Source: Apostichopus japonicus
Lineage: Eukaryota; Echinodermata; Holothuroidea; Aspidochirotida; Stichopodidae
Assembly (NCBI RefSeq): GCF_037975245.1
Contig: NC_092572.1
Coordinates: 3,945,501 to 4,009,500 of the forward strand
Length of the DNA stretch: 64,000 nucleotides
Direction: 5' to 3'
The notes beneath the pieces were generated by a model that was given only the letters and a program-made list of their open reading frames with translations, made no database searches and was not told the DNA's origin. A program made the translations under genes and the position numbers. This document shows, in pieces, positions 53,369 through 64,000 of this stretch; position 1 is the first letter of the stretch, and every line of letters starts with the position of its first letter.

Positions 53369-55269
53369 GTAGGTTTCTTTGTTGTTCAATTTATACCCAT
53401 TTTGTTTTATTAATTTCTTTTGTTTTGCCTTTGATCAATTGGTTAGAAGTTATCACTTAGATTTATTTTGAGGATGAGATTAAATATCAACAGGATACGT
53501 TTAATACTGATTATTATCTGGTAAAATAGTATTTAGGGAAACTTAAACAAAATGTTCTAAATTTGGAGGCTGAATGAACACACGCAGTAATTACAGGTAT
53601 GCAGTTACTATTTAAGTTAATTTAAAAATTGACGAGAATTAAAAGTAAGCCTTATTCTTGTCGAGAGTAACAGATGTAAAAGTATTTTGTTCATATTTCT
53701 CTTGTTTACTTGTTGACCTGTTTACCGAAACTTACGAGCGCAAGGCAGTGAAGTAAATTACCAATTTAAGTTTCTAAGATTTTGGGAAAAGAGAATTTAC
53801 GTATTTGTGCATCTTCGTTACAGTTTTTTATATTACTTCGAATAAACTAAAATTCTTATTGAACGGGAGGTCTAAAGTCTGTTCTACTTTTGTTTACATA
53901 TCACAAGAATAAATCTAGCTATACGAACAATGAGAAAAGCATATAAACAATAAGTAAAACAAATTAAGTGATTAATTTCTGAAAAGGGGGGAAACAGGAG
54001 ATGTTGCAAGTGTCAAATCGATCCAATATTTTGTAAGGAAATCCTTTTAAGATATTTTTTACAGTTTTTACATTTTTACATTTATTATGATATTTCGTGT
54101 GTAATATGGATGTTCACGCTAACTATTGTTCTAGTTATAGATTATTCATATTCAATTCAAGTTATATTATCGTCATTATGCAAAAGAAGTAGTCATAAGT
54201 TTTTGTCATAATAATCAACTAATATAAGCTATCTTTCAAGGTCAGAGGGTTGATGTTAATTTCCCGCCAAATTTATTTTCGTCTGTTTGATTTTATAATA
54301 AATATACTAATAAATATACTAAAATTAATATACAAGGACATGAAATGATTCATATCAGTCTATATAATTGAAAGGTTCTTTTTCGCGTAAATTAAATTGA
54401 TGATATTTCGAATCATCACTTATAATTTGGTGAAAAACGAATGATTAATTTAATGAGCAGAATGGCTGTGCTGATGGTTTGAATATCGTCAGGGCTGAAC
54501 CAGAATTTTACAAATCAGGCCGCCTTGTGATCCTGTGATCTTTGAAATCGATTCCCATGTAGGGGGTCTGGGTATCCGCGCCCCACTCCCCCACGCACCC
54601 CGTGAAACAATGTTTACACGTCAAATGTTGCATTCTGAGGTATGTATTGACTATAGACTAGGTCTAATCTAAATAAAGTTAGGCATGAACGCAAGACATG
54701 TGCGAAATAAATATGTTGGCATTTTTGTGTAAGGTTCAAAATAGAGGATGATTGTTGATTGTCTAAAATCTCGACCCTTTAAAGGGAATAACCAATATTT
54801 AATTCGTGTCATGTAAAAGATCACAATATTTCTCACTGTTTGGTGAAAGAAACATATTAAACATATTAATATATTATTGTTCACTTTATTTTGTAAATGT
54901 TGAGCAATTTTACCAAATATTACTTCAAACAAGATTGCAATTGTTCACACACTGAGAAGAAAATGATTCCCTGATTATGTTTTCATCGACCAAACAATAA
55001 TCAGTAGCTAGAATTATGTATAATATTCATTGTCTCGTTTGATTTGAAAATTAACATAAAGTGTTAATCACAACGACAACACATAAATGGGAAGTTTAAG
55101 GCAATTGAATTTACCGTAACGAACACAAAAATCAAACTTTTACGCGCACAACCCATCTGACCGCCCCCCCCCCCCACCACCACCGGCTCCTTCCCCACCC
55201 TCAGTATTGATTCTCAGAATGCCTGGAAGCTACTTTGATATGCTTTTTATCGTCGCATTGTATCATATT
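53369..55269. other. Non-coding stretch, no gene recognised
   Basis: AT-rich. Direct repeat aatatactaataaatatacta at about 54301. C-run at 55165-55176. No domain-bearing frame. Confidence 0.4.
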
Positions 55270-55625
55270 ATTGTAGATAAAGCTCTTTATACTAGCTCTA
55301 TGCTAGCTATTTATACTAAATAAAGCTCTCTACACTAGAACTAGCTCTATGATAGCTGTTTATACTAGATAAAGCTCTTTACACTAGAACTAGCTCTATG
55401 ATAGCTGTTTAACCTACATAAGGCTCTTTACACTAGAACTAGCCCTATGCTAGCTATTTATACTAAATAAAGCTCTTTAACTGTAGAACTAGCTCTATGA
55501 TAGCTATTAACACTACATAAAGCTCTTTACACTATATAACTAGCTCTTTGTTAGCTATTTATACTAGGTAAAGCTCTATGCTAGATTGTTATACTGGAAT
55601 TAGCTCTTTGCTTGCTCTATCCATA
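55270..55625. repeat. About 50-bp tandem repeat, about seven copies
   Basis: Units contain aaagctctttacactagaac, tagctctatgatagct and atttatactaaat. Copies diverge toward the right end. Confidence 0.88.
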
Positions 55626-56861
55626 AATATACTTCTGTCTTTTGATTTTTACAAAAGTTTCGCGTGAGCTTTCTCATTGACAGTAAGAGATAATATCTCC
55701 ATCCAAAAGTGCGGTTCAGTGTGAAACTTCCACTTGGAAAAAAGCTACTTAATTGGTTATGCATGACTCACTGTATAATTAGAAAAAAGGTTTCAGTTTA
55801 CTAGCCAGGATAAATTTGTCTGTCATATAGAACTGTATGATAATGCTGAAAATGATATACTTATATTGTGTTTAGAATTAAAAAGGAAAACATATGTTAC
55901 ATGGTGTGAAAGTACCGTATACTTTTGCTGACACCATATTTCTACTCTTGTTGCTCTATTCCTCCCCCCCCCCCTCTTCCCTCCTCCTCCTCCCCCCCCC
56001 CCCCTCTGATTCTCTCTATTCCGTTTGTCTCTGGTTCTATAACTGCGTCAGTATTGACCATAATAATAAATCAATATGACTTTGATGAATTATAGAAATA
56101 AGTTAGTATGTATTGGTGTCTCGAAAATAAACATCTGCAATATATCAATATACCTTATGACTATTTCACCATTTATACTCAATTTCAAGCAATTTGGACA
56201 TGACGAATATGCCTTCGTTTAATATTAATTATTTACGCATTAACCTTCGAAATCTTCATATCCCATATGGGTAACCAATTCGCTATTGTGTGGATGTGCT
56301 TCTTAATAATAATGTCAACTTCTTGTCGGCAGTTACTGATCTCTGCACGCTGTTTGTTTGGCTTGGTACTAAATTAAGAGGACCACTATAGAGGGCGGGG
56401 GGGGGGGGAGACTAATTAAAAGGGGCAAAGAGGGCATGAGAGAGGAAGGAGTGAAGAGGAGAGCAAAAACTAAGAGGGAGTATGTGTAATGGAGTGGATC
56501 AAGGGGTGTGGGGGTGCAAACCTCGCTCATTGTCAACCCAACACAAATATTAGTTATTAGTAGTATATTACCAAAATCTTGCGTTAGGACAATTTTTTTA
56601 TTTAGAACTGATTGATATCCTCAGAATGTACAATTTAACGCCTATACTTTGATGAGTACACCCCCCCCCTCCCACTCCTCCTACATCGGATTCAGCTGGA
56701 ACGATCCTATATAGGAATATAAATCATTATTAACAAGATACCACTCCCCCCCCCCTGCCACACCCCACCTCACCAAATAAATAAATAATACAATTACGGT
56801 ATGTGACGCAGCTGACGAATAACTCTCACACACTGGACCAGGAACAGTACATAGGCAAACC
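55626..56861. other. Non-coding stretch, no gene recognised
   Basis: Contains C-runs at 55966-55976 and 55992-56004, a G-run at 56398-56408, and C-runs at 56660-56669 and 56746-56755. No gene. Confidence 0.4.
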
Positions 56862-58050
56862 ATTCTACCGTTGGCGAGGTATCATAGCTCAGGGGTGTGA
56901 TAATGTTACCATGCTACCGTCGGCGAGGTATCATAGCTCAGGGGGTGTTATAATGTTACCATGCTACCGTCGGCGAGGTATCATAGCTCCGGGGTGTTAT
57001 AATGTTACCATGCTACCGTCGGCGAGGTATCATAGCTCCGGGGTGTTATCATGTTACCATGCTACCGTCGGCGAGGTATCATAGCTCGGGGGTGTTATCA
57101 TGTTACCATGCTACCGTCAGCGAGGTATCATAGCTCAGGGGGTGTTATAATGTTACCATGCTACCGTCGGCGAGGTATCATAGCTCGGGGTGTTATCATG
57201 TTACCATTCTACCGTCGGCGAGGTATCATAGCTCAGGGGGTGTTATAATGTTACCATTCTACCGTCGGCGAGGTATCATAGCTCAGGGGGTGTTATAATG
57301 TTACCATTCTACCGTCGGCGAGGTATCATTGCTCAGGGGTGTGATAATGTTACCATGCTACCGTCGACGAGGTATCATAGCTCCGGGGTGTTATCATGTT
57401 ACCATGCTACCGTCGGCGAGGTATCATAGCTCAGGGGGTGTTATAACGTTGCCATTCTACCGTCGACGAGGTATCATAGCTCAGGGGGTGTTATAATGTT
57501 ACCATGCTACCGTCGGCGAGGTATCATAGCTCCGGGGTGTTATAATGTTACCATGCTACCGTCGGCGAGGTATCATAGCTCCGGGGTGTTATAATGTTAC
57601 CATGCTACCGTCGGCGAGGTATCATAGCTCAGGGGGTGTTATAACGTTGCCATTCTACCGTCGGCGAGGTGTCATAGCTCAGGGGGTGTTATCATGTTAC
57701 CATGCTACCGTCGACGAGGTATCATAGCTCAGGGGGTGTTATAACGTTGCCATTCTACCGTCGGCGAGGTATCATAGCTCAGGGGGTGTTATAATGTTAC
57801 CATTCTACCGTCGGCGAGGTATCATTGCTCAGGGGTGTTATCATGTTACCATGCTACCGTCGGCGAGGTATCATTGCTCAGGGGTGTTATCATGTTACCA
57901 TGCTACCGTCGACGAGGTATCATTGCTCAGGGTGTGATAATGTTACCATGCTACCGTCGGCGAGGAATCATATCTCGGGGGTGTTATCATGCAAACCGTT
58001 CTACGGTCGGTGAAGTATCATAGCTCGTGGGTGTTATCATGTTACCATTT
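56862..58050. repeat. 49-bp minisatellite, 24 copies
   Basis: I count 24 units of 48-50 bp, each with ctaccgtcggcgaggtatca, tagctcaggggg and tgttataatgttaccat variants. Variants (ataacgttgccattc; ctccggggtg; gtcgacgag) recur in a patterned way, so blocks of several units have been duplicated. The first and last two units are most diverged. Open frames here are by-products. Confidence 0.95.
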
Positions 58051-59847
58051 ATTCTGATTGTCATACTGTTTGGATCGGGTTCCGCTTCGTCACATTACTC
58101 ACGTCATCATTAAAGTACTTCAATGCTCCGATGTCCCGAGTCTGAATGTTCTGTATAATATATACGTAGTGAAGTGTTTGTTCTCAGAAGAAGAAACGGT
58201 AGAAACGCGTCTTAATATAAACATTGTTGATGATAATAACTTTAGGTTAAACATTTAACGTCAAGTAGCTCTAGTTATAAAGTATCGTAGGCGTTGGATA
58301 TTAGTTAATATACGTATATTGTGATGCTTTTTAGACAACTATACGATGTGACTACGAATATTTCCATACACACTACTGTGTTAAGTTTGCTCGTAGTATT
58401 CATTAAGGTTACAATATCGCGTTTTTCAACTGATTAAGGTTGTCCTACGTTATAACTGCTTGAGCATCTATGGCACTTACGAACATCCGTGCTATTCAAT
58501 GCACCTACTTCCTCCTTTTGTCATTGGTTGACAGCTGTAGTCAGCCTTGACGACAAGGGGAGAGTAGGTTACGCCCGGGGCCCGGTGTGGGGGATAAGTG
58601 GACCCGGGCCTTCAGTCAACCAAATACTTATCCTTGATACGCTTATGAACGTGCCCTCAATTTATGAAGACTTAAATACATGGCCTCGGTGAGAAATGAT
58701 TGTCCCCGAGACCCAATCTCTGGGGAAAAAAATTTGTACACCTTTTACTTCAGCTTTGAAAGAATAATTGACTATAGACACGCTAATTAAGTTTATTCGT
58801 TAAGGATTTCAACATTAATAAGCTATTTAAACATTTATCAAGATCTATACAAAAAAAAGCACAAACAAATTATTTAAAATCGAGCCAAAATGAAAGACCA
58901 TTCAAACAATTAGTTGAAAATCGGCTACGACTGAGCTTCATCTTAAAAGACATAAGATATTAATCAAACATATCATTGTTTTAGTTTCACTTCTATTAGA
59001 ATATGTACAACATAAGTTAATTACATTGGATGAGTAACTCCGTAACGATTTATGATCGCTTGCTTCAGGGTCCGTACGTTCGTGTTAAGAGTAAAACGAA
59101 AAGATCAAATAAACATAGGCGGACAAAATATAGTTTGTGATTATAGCTTACACTCTAAAATTGTTCTTGCGAAGAGTTTGCCTGAACGTTTCGGTTGACC
59201 CATCAGCTTCAGGGTATATCAATTTTCGTGTAGGCAATGTAATTTATTCTCTTAATCACAAAAATCGGAAAATTCGCCTCGTGATAATTAGCCAAGCACG
59301 TTTGGATTCTTTATTATCGAAGCTTTTATCCCTGTCAAAAGTGTTTACTAGCAAACTGCATAACTATATGATCATGAGATCTAATTTATAGCCTAAATAT
59401 TCCTTAGAATACACTCTTTTGCGTCTAAAATGCCCTCGTCCCCTACAATGGACTGGAGTCGGATTCAATGACCTCAGGGTCACACCCACTCACGTTTGAT
59501 AGAAAATTACCTTCTCAATCATTAGTCATTTTATAATTACATTTAATAATTAATTTGTGTTACTATTTACAGTGCAATAGTATTGTATACCAGCAAGTGA
59601 ATTGGCTGAATTCACACATTTTGTCTAAAATATGTAAACTCGTTGTATGGGTGCCGGTAGGGGATTTCTGCTTGATAAACTCTGTCTAAGAGAGCTGGTT
59701 ATATTGTTCATTAGGTCTAAGGCTAAAAATCATAATTTCACCAAACCTGCAAACTAAACTAAACACACGCTCCTTGATGTTTGTTTTCTTCAAGAAATGA
59801 AACGATAACTAGAAATGAGTGAACTTTGCTCGATTTTCGGTATCATC
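58051..59847. other. Non-coding stretch, no gene recognised
   Basis: No coding or RNA signal. A GC-rich patch lies at 58572-58612 (acgcccggggcccgg). Confidence 0.4.
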
Positions 59848-59855
59848 GTCGCCCG

Positions 59856-60163
59856 CAGGCGCGTAGAGAAGGGGGTGGCAAAGGGGGCGACCTCCCCCCC
59901 CCCCCCTTGAGCAAATTTGTTTTGTATGTTTTGATGATATCGCTAGTAATTTCAAAATAGAAAATGCTTAAATGCAACTTACAAGGCCTGGGAAGTGCCA
60001 TTTCCAGCGGTCTGGGAGGCATTTTCGGCCAAAATTTTCTTGTACGCTTCGCGCCAACTTATGGTGGCGCTACGCTTAGATAGTTTCAAGTGCCAAATCT
60101 GCGGCTCTAGTAGTTTGCCTACAGATTCGCCTCTCCCTTCACAAATTCGTTGCTACGCGACTG
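59856..60163. mobile_element. hAT-like MITE (family A, copy 2)
   Basis: Begins CAGGCGCGTAGAGAAGG and ends GCTACGCGACTG. Exact 8-bp target duplication gtcgcccg at 59848-59855 and 60164-60171. The right part matches 25500-25640 closely (shared aacttacaaggcctgggaag and gcgctacgcttagatagttt). It has only a short G/C run where copy 1 has an expanded array. Confidence 0.9.
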
Positions 60164-60171
60164 GTCGCCCG

Positions 60172-62429
60172 AACACTTTTCAAAGTGTATGAGTTATGTT
60201 TAAAGATGAAATCGGATATTTCTTTAATATATGAAGTTCATTGTCAAAAGATTTGATACAGAATGGTATCAAATGTCGATTAAATACTCACTCAGAAGTT
60301 GTTTCATTATAGTTTGTTGAGATTCCTACTGGAAAAGAAAAGAAAAAACAGTAACTGAGATGAAATGCGAAACCATATTGAGAAATGTCTAAATTGGTTG
60401 AAATGAAAGGAAAAAATCAGCGTTGGTGAAATCGATAGTAACAAACCCAGCTCAGGGGTGGATCCATGATTTTAATATGAAGTGGATTTGGCTCTGGGGT
60501 CGACTTCCATGTTTAGGGTAGAAATATGAAAGGTTAGACTTTTAATCATATAGCTTACATGCTGCGGTAAATAGTAGGTAATAAATTAAGCCTTCACGTA
60601 AGGTTGTCCAAATAATTACTTTTATTTTATCTTTATGGGGTTGGAAGGGCGTGTATTAAAACCACCCCCCCCCCTCCCCTCACCCCACCCCTCCACTCTC
60701 TGTCTTCGCCTTCAGTTTGTGATATATGACCTGTATCTATGATCAGGCAGGTTCTACCCAAGTAACTCCCTGGTGGAATCAATTGTAATGAAACCATATT
60801 GACATGACGAGACCTTGTCCTATCGAAACACTAAAATGCAAATTGGACGATGGCGTCAAATTTAGACCACAAATTGGCTTTTAGTTCTTATTATTTCTTA
60901 ATCTGAAAGCGCAAAGTTATCAGAATAGTAAAACAGAAAAAAGGGAGAGATAGTGAGAGAATAAAAACTGACGTTTGAAGAGGGACCCTGTAGTAGGTTA
61001 ATGGCATATTACGGACTTTCTACCGTATCCTCATCCCTTTGTTCCAATGGGGGAGGGGGGAGGGGTTGTAAAAGTAAAGATTAGAACGCAATAACCTTCA
61101 CAGAATTGATGAACACGTCAAATACAAATCGATGAAACCCCACAGTGACATCATCTGCAGCAATGGTCAGAATTGATGCCGCCGAATAACTTTTGGTTGT
61201 TTTTCATTTGTGTATGTTTATGTAAATATCAACAATGGGACTGTATTTTGCGTTTTATTTTTTATTTATTTTGTGCCAATTTGGACCTAACAATTTAATA
61301 TTAAATGCTACAATAAGTGGATACCTGTTTAACTAACGACCCCCCCCCCCCCAGCCCACTTGTAGCTGCTGTATTTCAGATAGGCCTATATTTGGGTCCT
61401 CAAGCGTAGCGGTTTTCAGGCAAAAAAAAATCAATGTTTTCATTCTTTGAGCAAACTATGGAAGAGGGGGGGGGGGGGGGAATCCTTATTAATCTCCCTT
61501 ATGCATCTGACCAGATTAGCCGCAAAGTGCAAGTTTAGGGCAGCTAAGGTTGTTCTATTCCCTAGAGTCCTTCCACTACCGTAATTCGATTGTCGATTCA
61601 TGATCACTTTAAAGTGATTTTTACTGACTCTACCATGCATGTATATTACTCCAAATATGATTTTAATTTATCAAACTAAGATACTGACCAAGATTTTTTT
61701 AGCAAAGAAACCTTACTTCAGAACCATTTGCTGATTCTGATTGCTCCAAACAAATTTCGTCAGCCGGCTAATATTTTACCTTTTGTCGTATTTCACAGAC
61801 ATAGCGTATAAATCACACATTCTGTGCCAATTATCTGATTTACCTTTATCTATTTATTGCAATAAAAGGTGACAATAATCTACTGGACGGCTTGGAAATT
61901 GGGTTTTTGCGTGTAACAACATCATAAAAGAAATTCATCAAATGTACCTCAAACAGCTGGTTTAATGCATTGGATATAATAAGATGGGTGAAGTGTGAAC
62001 ATTTAATGCTCTTACGAGAGCTGCTGACATTAGATTTATCAAAAGATTAGCTTTATCAATAAAGCCGTCATGAAAAGACAGAAAAAGATTTTGAAAGTGA
62101 GCTTGAAAATGAAAGATTGACCATTTTAGTCAAGTTATATTTTACAACTCTCTCTTTTTATATATCGCTTTGGTGTTCAAAGCCAGACGGGTGATCTATA
62201 AAAGCAACAAACTAGTCACGAATTTGGCCAATTTTTCCATCATGAAGATCAGCAGTGAGTCCTTATGAACATCATTTAAACGTGCTGATACGTAATATGA
62301 CGCTTCGAAAAATAGTTGCTGTACTGTGGAATGTGAGACTCGTACGTAGGGTCTAAAACAGTACTCACCTAATAACTTTAATACATTCCAGTAACGTCTT
62401 TCGTCATTTTTAAGATACTTCTAATATCT
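60172..62429. other. Non-coding stretch, no gene recognised
   Basis: Several C/G homopolymer runs (60663-60675, 61339-61352, 61467-61480). No frame with a known domain. Confidence 0.4.
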
Positions 62430-62437
62430 ACCACAGC

Positions 62438-63091
62438 CAAGGGCGGCGAAACCGGGGGGCACAGGGGGCACGTGCCCCCCACTTTTCCTCAGGTTAAAAA
62501 TGTGCCCTTTTTCTACATAAAAATTGAGGTGTCTCAAGTTAGCAAGAGGCCAGGGAACCAGAATGAACACTCGGGAAGGGCCGTTTCCGGCCATCTGAGG
62601 GGTTTGTAAGACCAACAATTTTCTTCTACGCTCCGCGCCAACCGATGGTGGCGCTCCGCTCAGATAGTCGTGCATACAACTTTGCAAATCCTGGCTACGC
62701 CCCTGACTTTTAATTAATTTCTGTGGGGCAAACTCAAAGCTATTTCGAATGGGAAAATATTGTTTAGATATTAAACAAGAAATAAACTCTAATTCGGAAT
62801 ATTCCTACATTAGCAACTAGCATGATTTCACCTCATTTTGTTTCAAAATAAAACTTGTTCCTTGTTTCCCAATTTGCACATTGGATATTGCAGTGCTAGT
62901 GTGCATATTTTCCTTGAGGGGGGGGGGGGGGCTTGATGGAGTGATGTGTATACGCAAATAAGATAATACAATAAGAGTTATAAAGGGTACTAAATATAAG
63001 GCTGCATCAGTCCAATCGAATTTCTGCAAAGTGCCCTTTGATGTCGGTGCCCCCCCCCCCCCTCAGATTAAAAGTGCTTCCGCCGCCCTTG
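62438..63091. mobile_element. 654-bp hAT-like element with composite interior
   Basis: Ends CAAGGGCGGCG and its inverse CGCCGCCCTTG, with an exact 8-bp target duplication accacagc at 62430-62437 and 63092-63099. Subterminal sequences also mirror each other loosely (G-rich run, cctcag, gtgcccttt). The interior 62561-62704 is related to family A. No transposase is encoded. Confidence 0.9.
62561..62704. mobile_element. Family A-related segment inside the 654-bp element
   Basis: Matches the right half of the 25.3 and 59.9 kb elements (gccgtttccgg, acgctccgcgccaac, gatggtggcgctccgctcag) and ends GGCTACGCCCCTG, a family A-like terminus. The left end was not found, so it is either a truncated nested insertion or an ancestral relationship between the two families. 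Confidence 0.6.
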
Positions 63092-63150
63092 ACCACAGCC
63101 TGTAGCAGAATAATACAAATAAGCCTCAAAGCGACTTAATTTTCTACTAA

Positions 63151-63338
63151 AACTAAAGGCAGGGTCATGAACACAATGAAACTAGAAGCAGGGTGATGAA
63201 AACAATGGAACTAGAAGCAGGGTCATGTACACAATGAAACTAGAAGCAGGGTCATGTACACAATGGAACTAGAAGCAGGGTCATGTACACAATGAAACTA
63301 CAAGCAGGGTGATGTACTCAATGGAACTAGAAGCAGGG
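63151..63338. repeat. 29-bp tandem repeat, about 6-7 copies
   Basis: Units aactagaagcagggtcatgt plus acacaatgg/a, with alternation between gaaac and ggaac starts. Confidence 0.92.
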
Positions 63339-63346
63339 TGGCAGGA

Positions 63347-63478
63347 CACTTCGCCCAACAACCATTTCGCCCAACTGCCATTTCGCCCAACCTTACCATT
63401 TCGCCCAACCAGCCTGGTCATTTCGCCCAACCAGCCTGGTCATTTCGCCCAACCAGCCTGGTCATTTCGCCCAACCTT
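63347..63478. repeat. 22-bp tandem repeat, about six copies
   Basis: catttcgcccaaccagcctg-type units follow directly after the 29-bp array. The first units are shorter or diverged (cacttcgcccaaca), the last three nearly identical. Confidence 0.92.
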
Positions 63479-63489
63479 GAGTATATGAT

Positions 63490-63860
63490 ATTTCAAAAGG
63501 AAACGTTCAGGAATTTTTAACGTTACAGGATACGAACCGAATATTAAGGAAACTTGAGGATTGATCAGTGTTTTAGGGGTTAGGTTTGATAGGTTTGATA
63601 TAGTAAACGTTCGGGAATTGTTAACGTTACGGGATACGAACCGAGTATTAAGGAAACTTGAAGTCGTGGTTAAATTGATTACATATGTGATTACATTTGT
63701 GGTTACATTGATAAAGTGGTTACATTGATTAAATATAGTAATTCAATATTACGGACGGGTTTTATATTTTTTTCAATTTACTGATAAAGGAAACGTTCGG
63801 GAATTGTTAGTCAGTAGGATGGATCAGTGTTTTAGGGGTTATGTTTGATAGGTTTTTACG
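63490..63860. repeat. Diverged direct repeats
   Basis: aaacgttc(a/g)ggaatt followed by taacgttac and ggatacgaaccga occurs near 63500 and 63605. A third partial copy near 63789 is followed by ggatcagtgttttaggggtt, which also follows the first copy. Confidence 0.75.
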
Positions 63861-64000
63861 AAGACCGATTCCCCTGTTTGTATAATAATATAACTTCCAT
63901 TGTATGCTTAAACGCCTAAAGTAGTGTCCTCCCATTATACCCGAAATAACTGCTCAGACTCCGATCGATATCGAGCGGACCTCACTTTTTTATTTACCTA
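63861..64000. other. Right edge, nothing recognised
   Basis: Short unique sequence without coding or structural signal. Confidence 0.4.

Noticed and set aside
63347-63478. CRISPR-like regularly spaced repeats
   Set aside because: The 22-bp units are directly adjacent with no unique spacers, in eukaryotic DNA without cas genes. It is a minisatellite.

Overview
The window looks like nuclear DNA of a marine invertebrate, most likely a deuterostome and possibly an echinoderm. Genes are spliced with GT/AG introns. DNA is AT-rich with long (TA)n and poly-C/G runs. It carries minisatellites, tRNA-derived SINEs, short inverted-repeat transposons and CR1/L2-like LINE pieces. The taxon is inferred from this texture and from the two genes, not proven.

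The left 19 kb holds the only host protein genes I can support, both on the minus strand. (1) An intronless HS2ST/UST-type glycosaminoglycan 2-O-sulfotransferase-like gene lies at 4.44-5.53 kb. It keeps the fold signature and cysteines but seems to have lost the PAPS-binding and catalytic residues. (2) The first five coding exons of a KAT7/HBO1-type MYST histone acetyltransferase run from 19.01 to 14.77 kb: acidic/basic N-terminus plus the C2HC zinc finger. The MYST catalytic exons were not recognised. If they exist they lie beyond the left edge, and the sulfotransferase gene would then sit inside a KAT7 intron. KAT7 intron 2 contains a tandem copy of the 3' half of exon 2 that forms a potential 60-nt, frame-preserving cassette exon. 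All its differences from the parent exon are at synonymous third positions. A third, decayed copy lies further down the same intron.

From 19 to 64 kb I see no recognisable host coding gene. This part holds four hAT-like short transposons with exact 8-bp target duplications (two more, at 3.57 and 11.93 kb, lie in the left part, the latter with a diverged copy at 21.3 kb), and a 440-bp fold-back element with TA ends. It also holds a 5'-truncated CR1/L2-like LINE with intact reverse transcriptase (50.7-52.6 kb), a decayed one (32.7-33.1 kb), SINE heads, and many minisatellites: 122-bp at 35-36 kb, about 175-bp at 31.4-32.1 kb, 49-bp x24 at 56.9-58.0 kb, and a hexamer-based array at 49-50 kb.

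The palindrome TGACGTCA (CRE) occurs 11 times between 23 and 53 kb, where about one would be expected. Five copies sit 4-8 bp from a CACGTG/CACATG/CATGTG E-box. One of these pairs is directly upstream of a TATA-like box and a possible untranslated first exon at 53.1-53.4 kb. This may be a regulatory domain for a gene lying to the right of the window.
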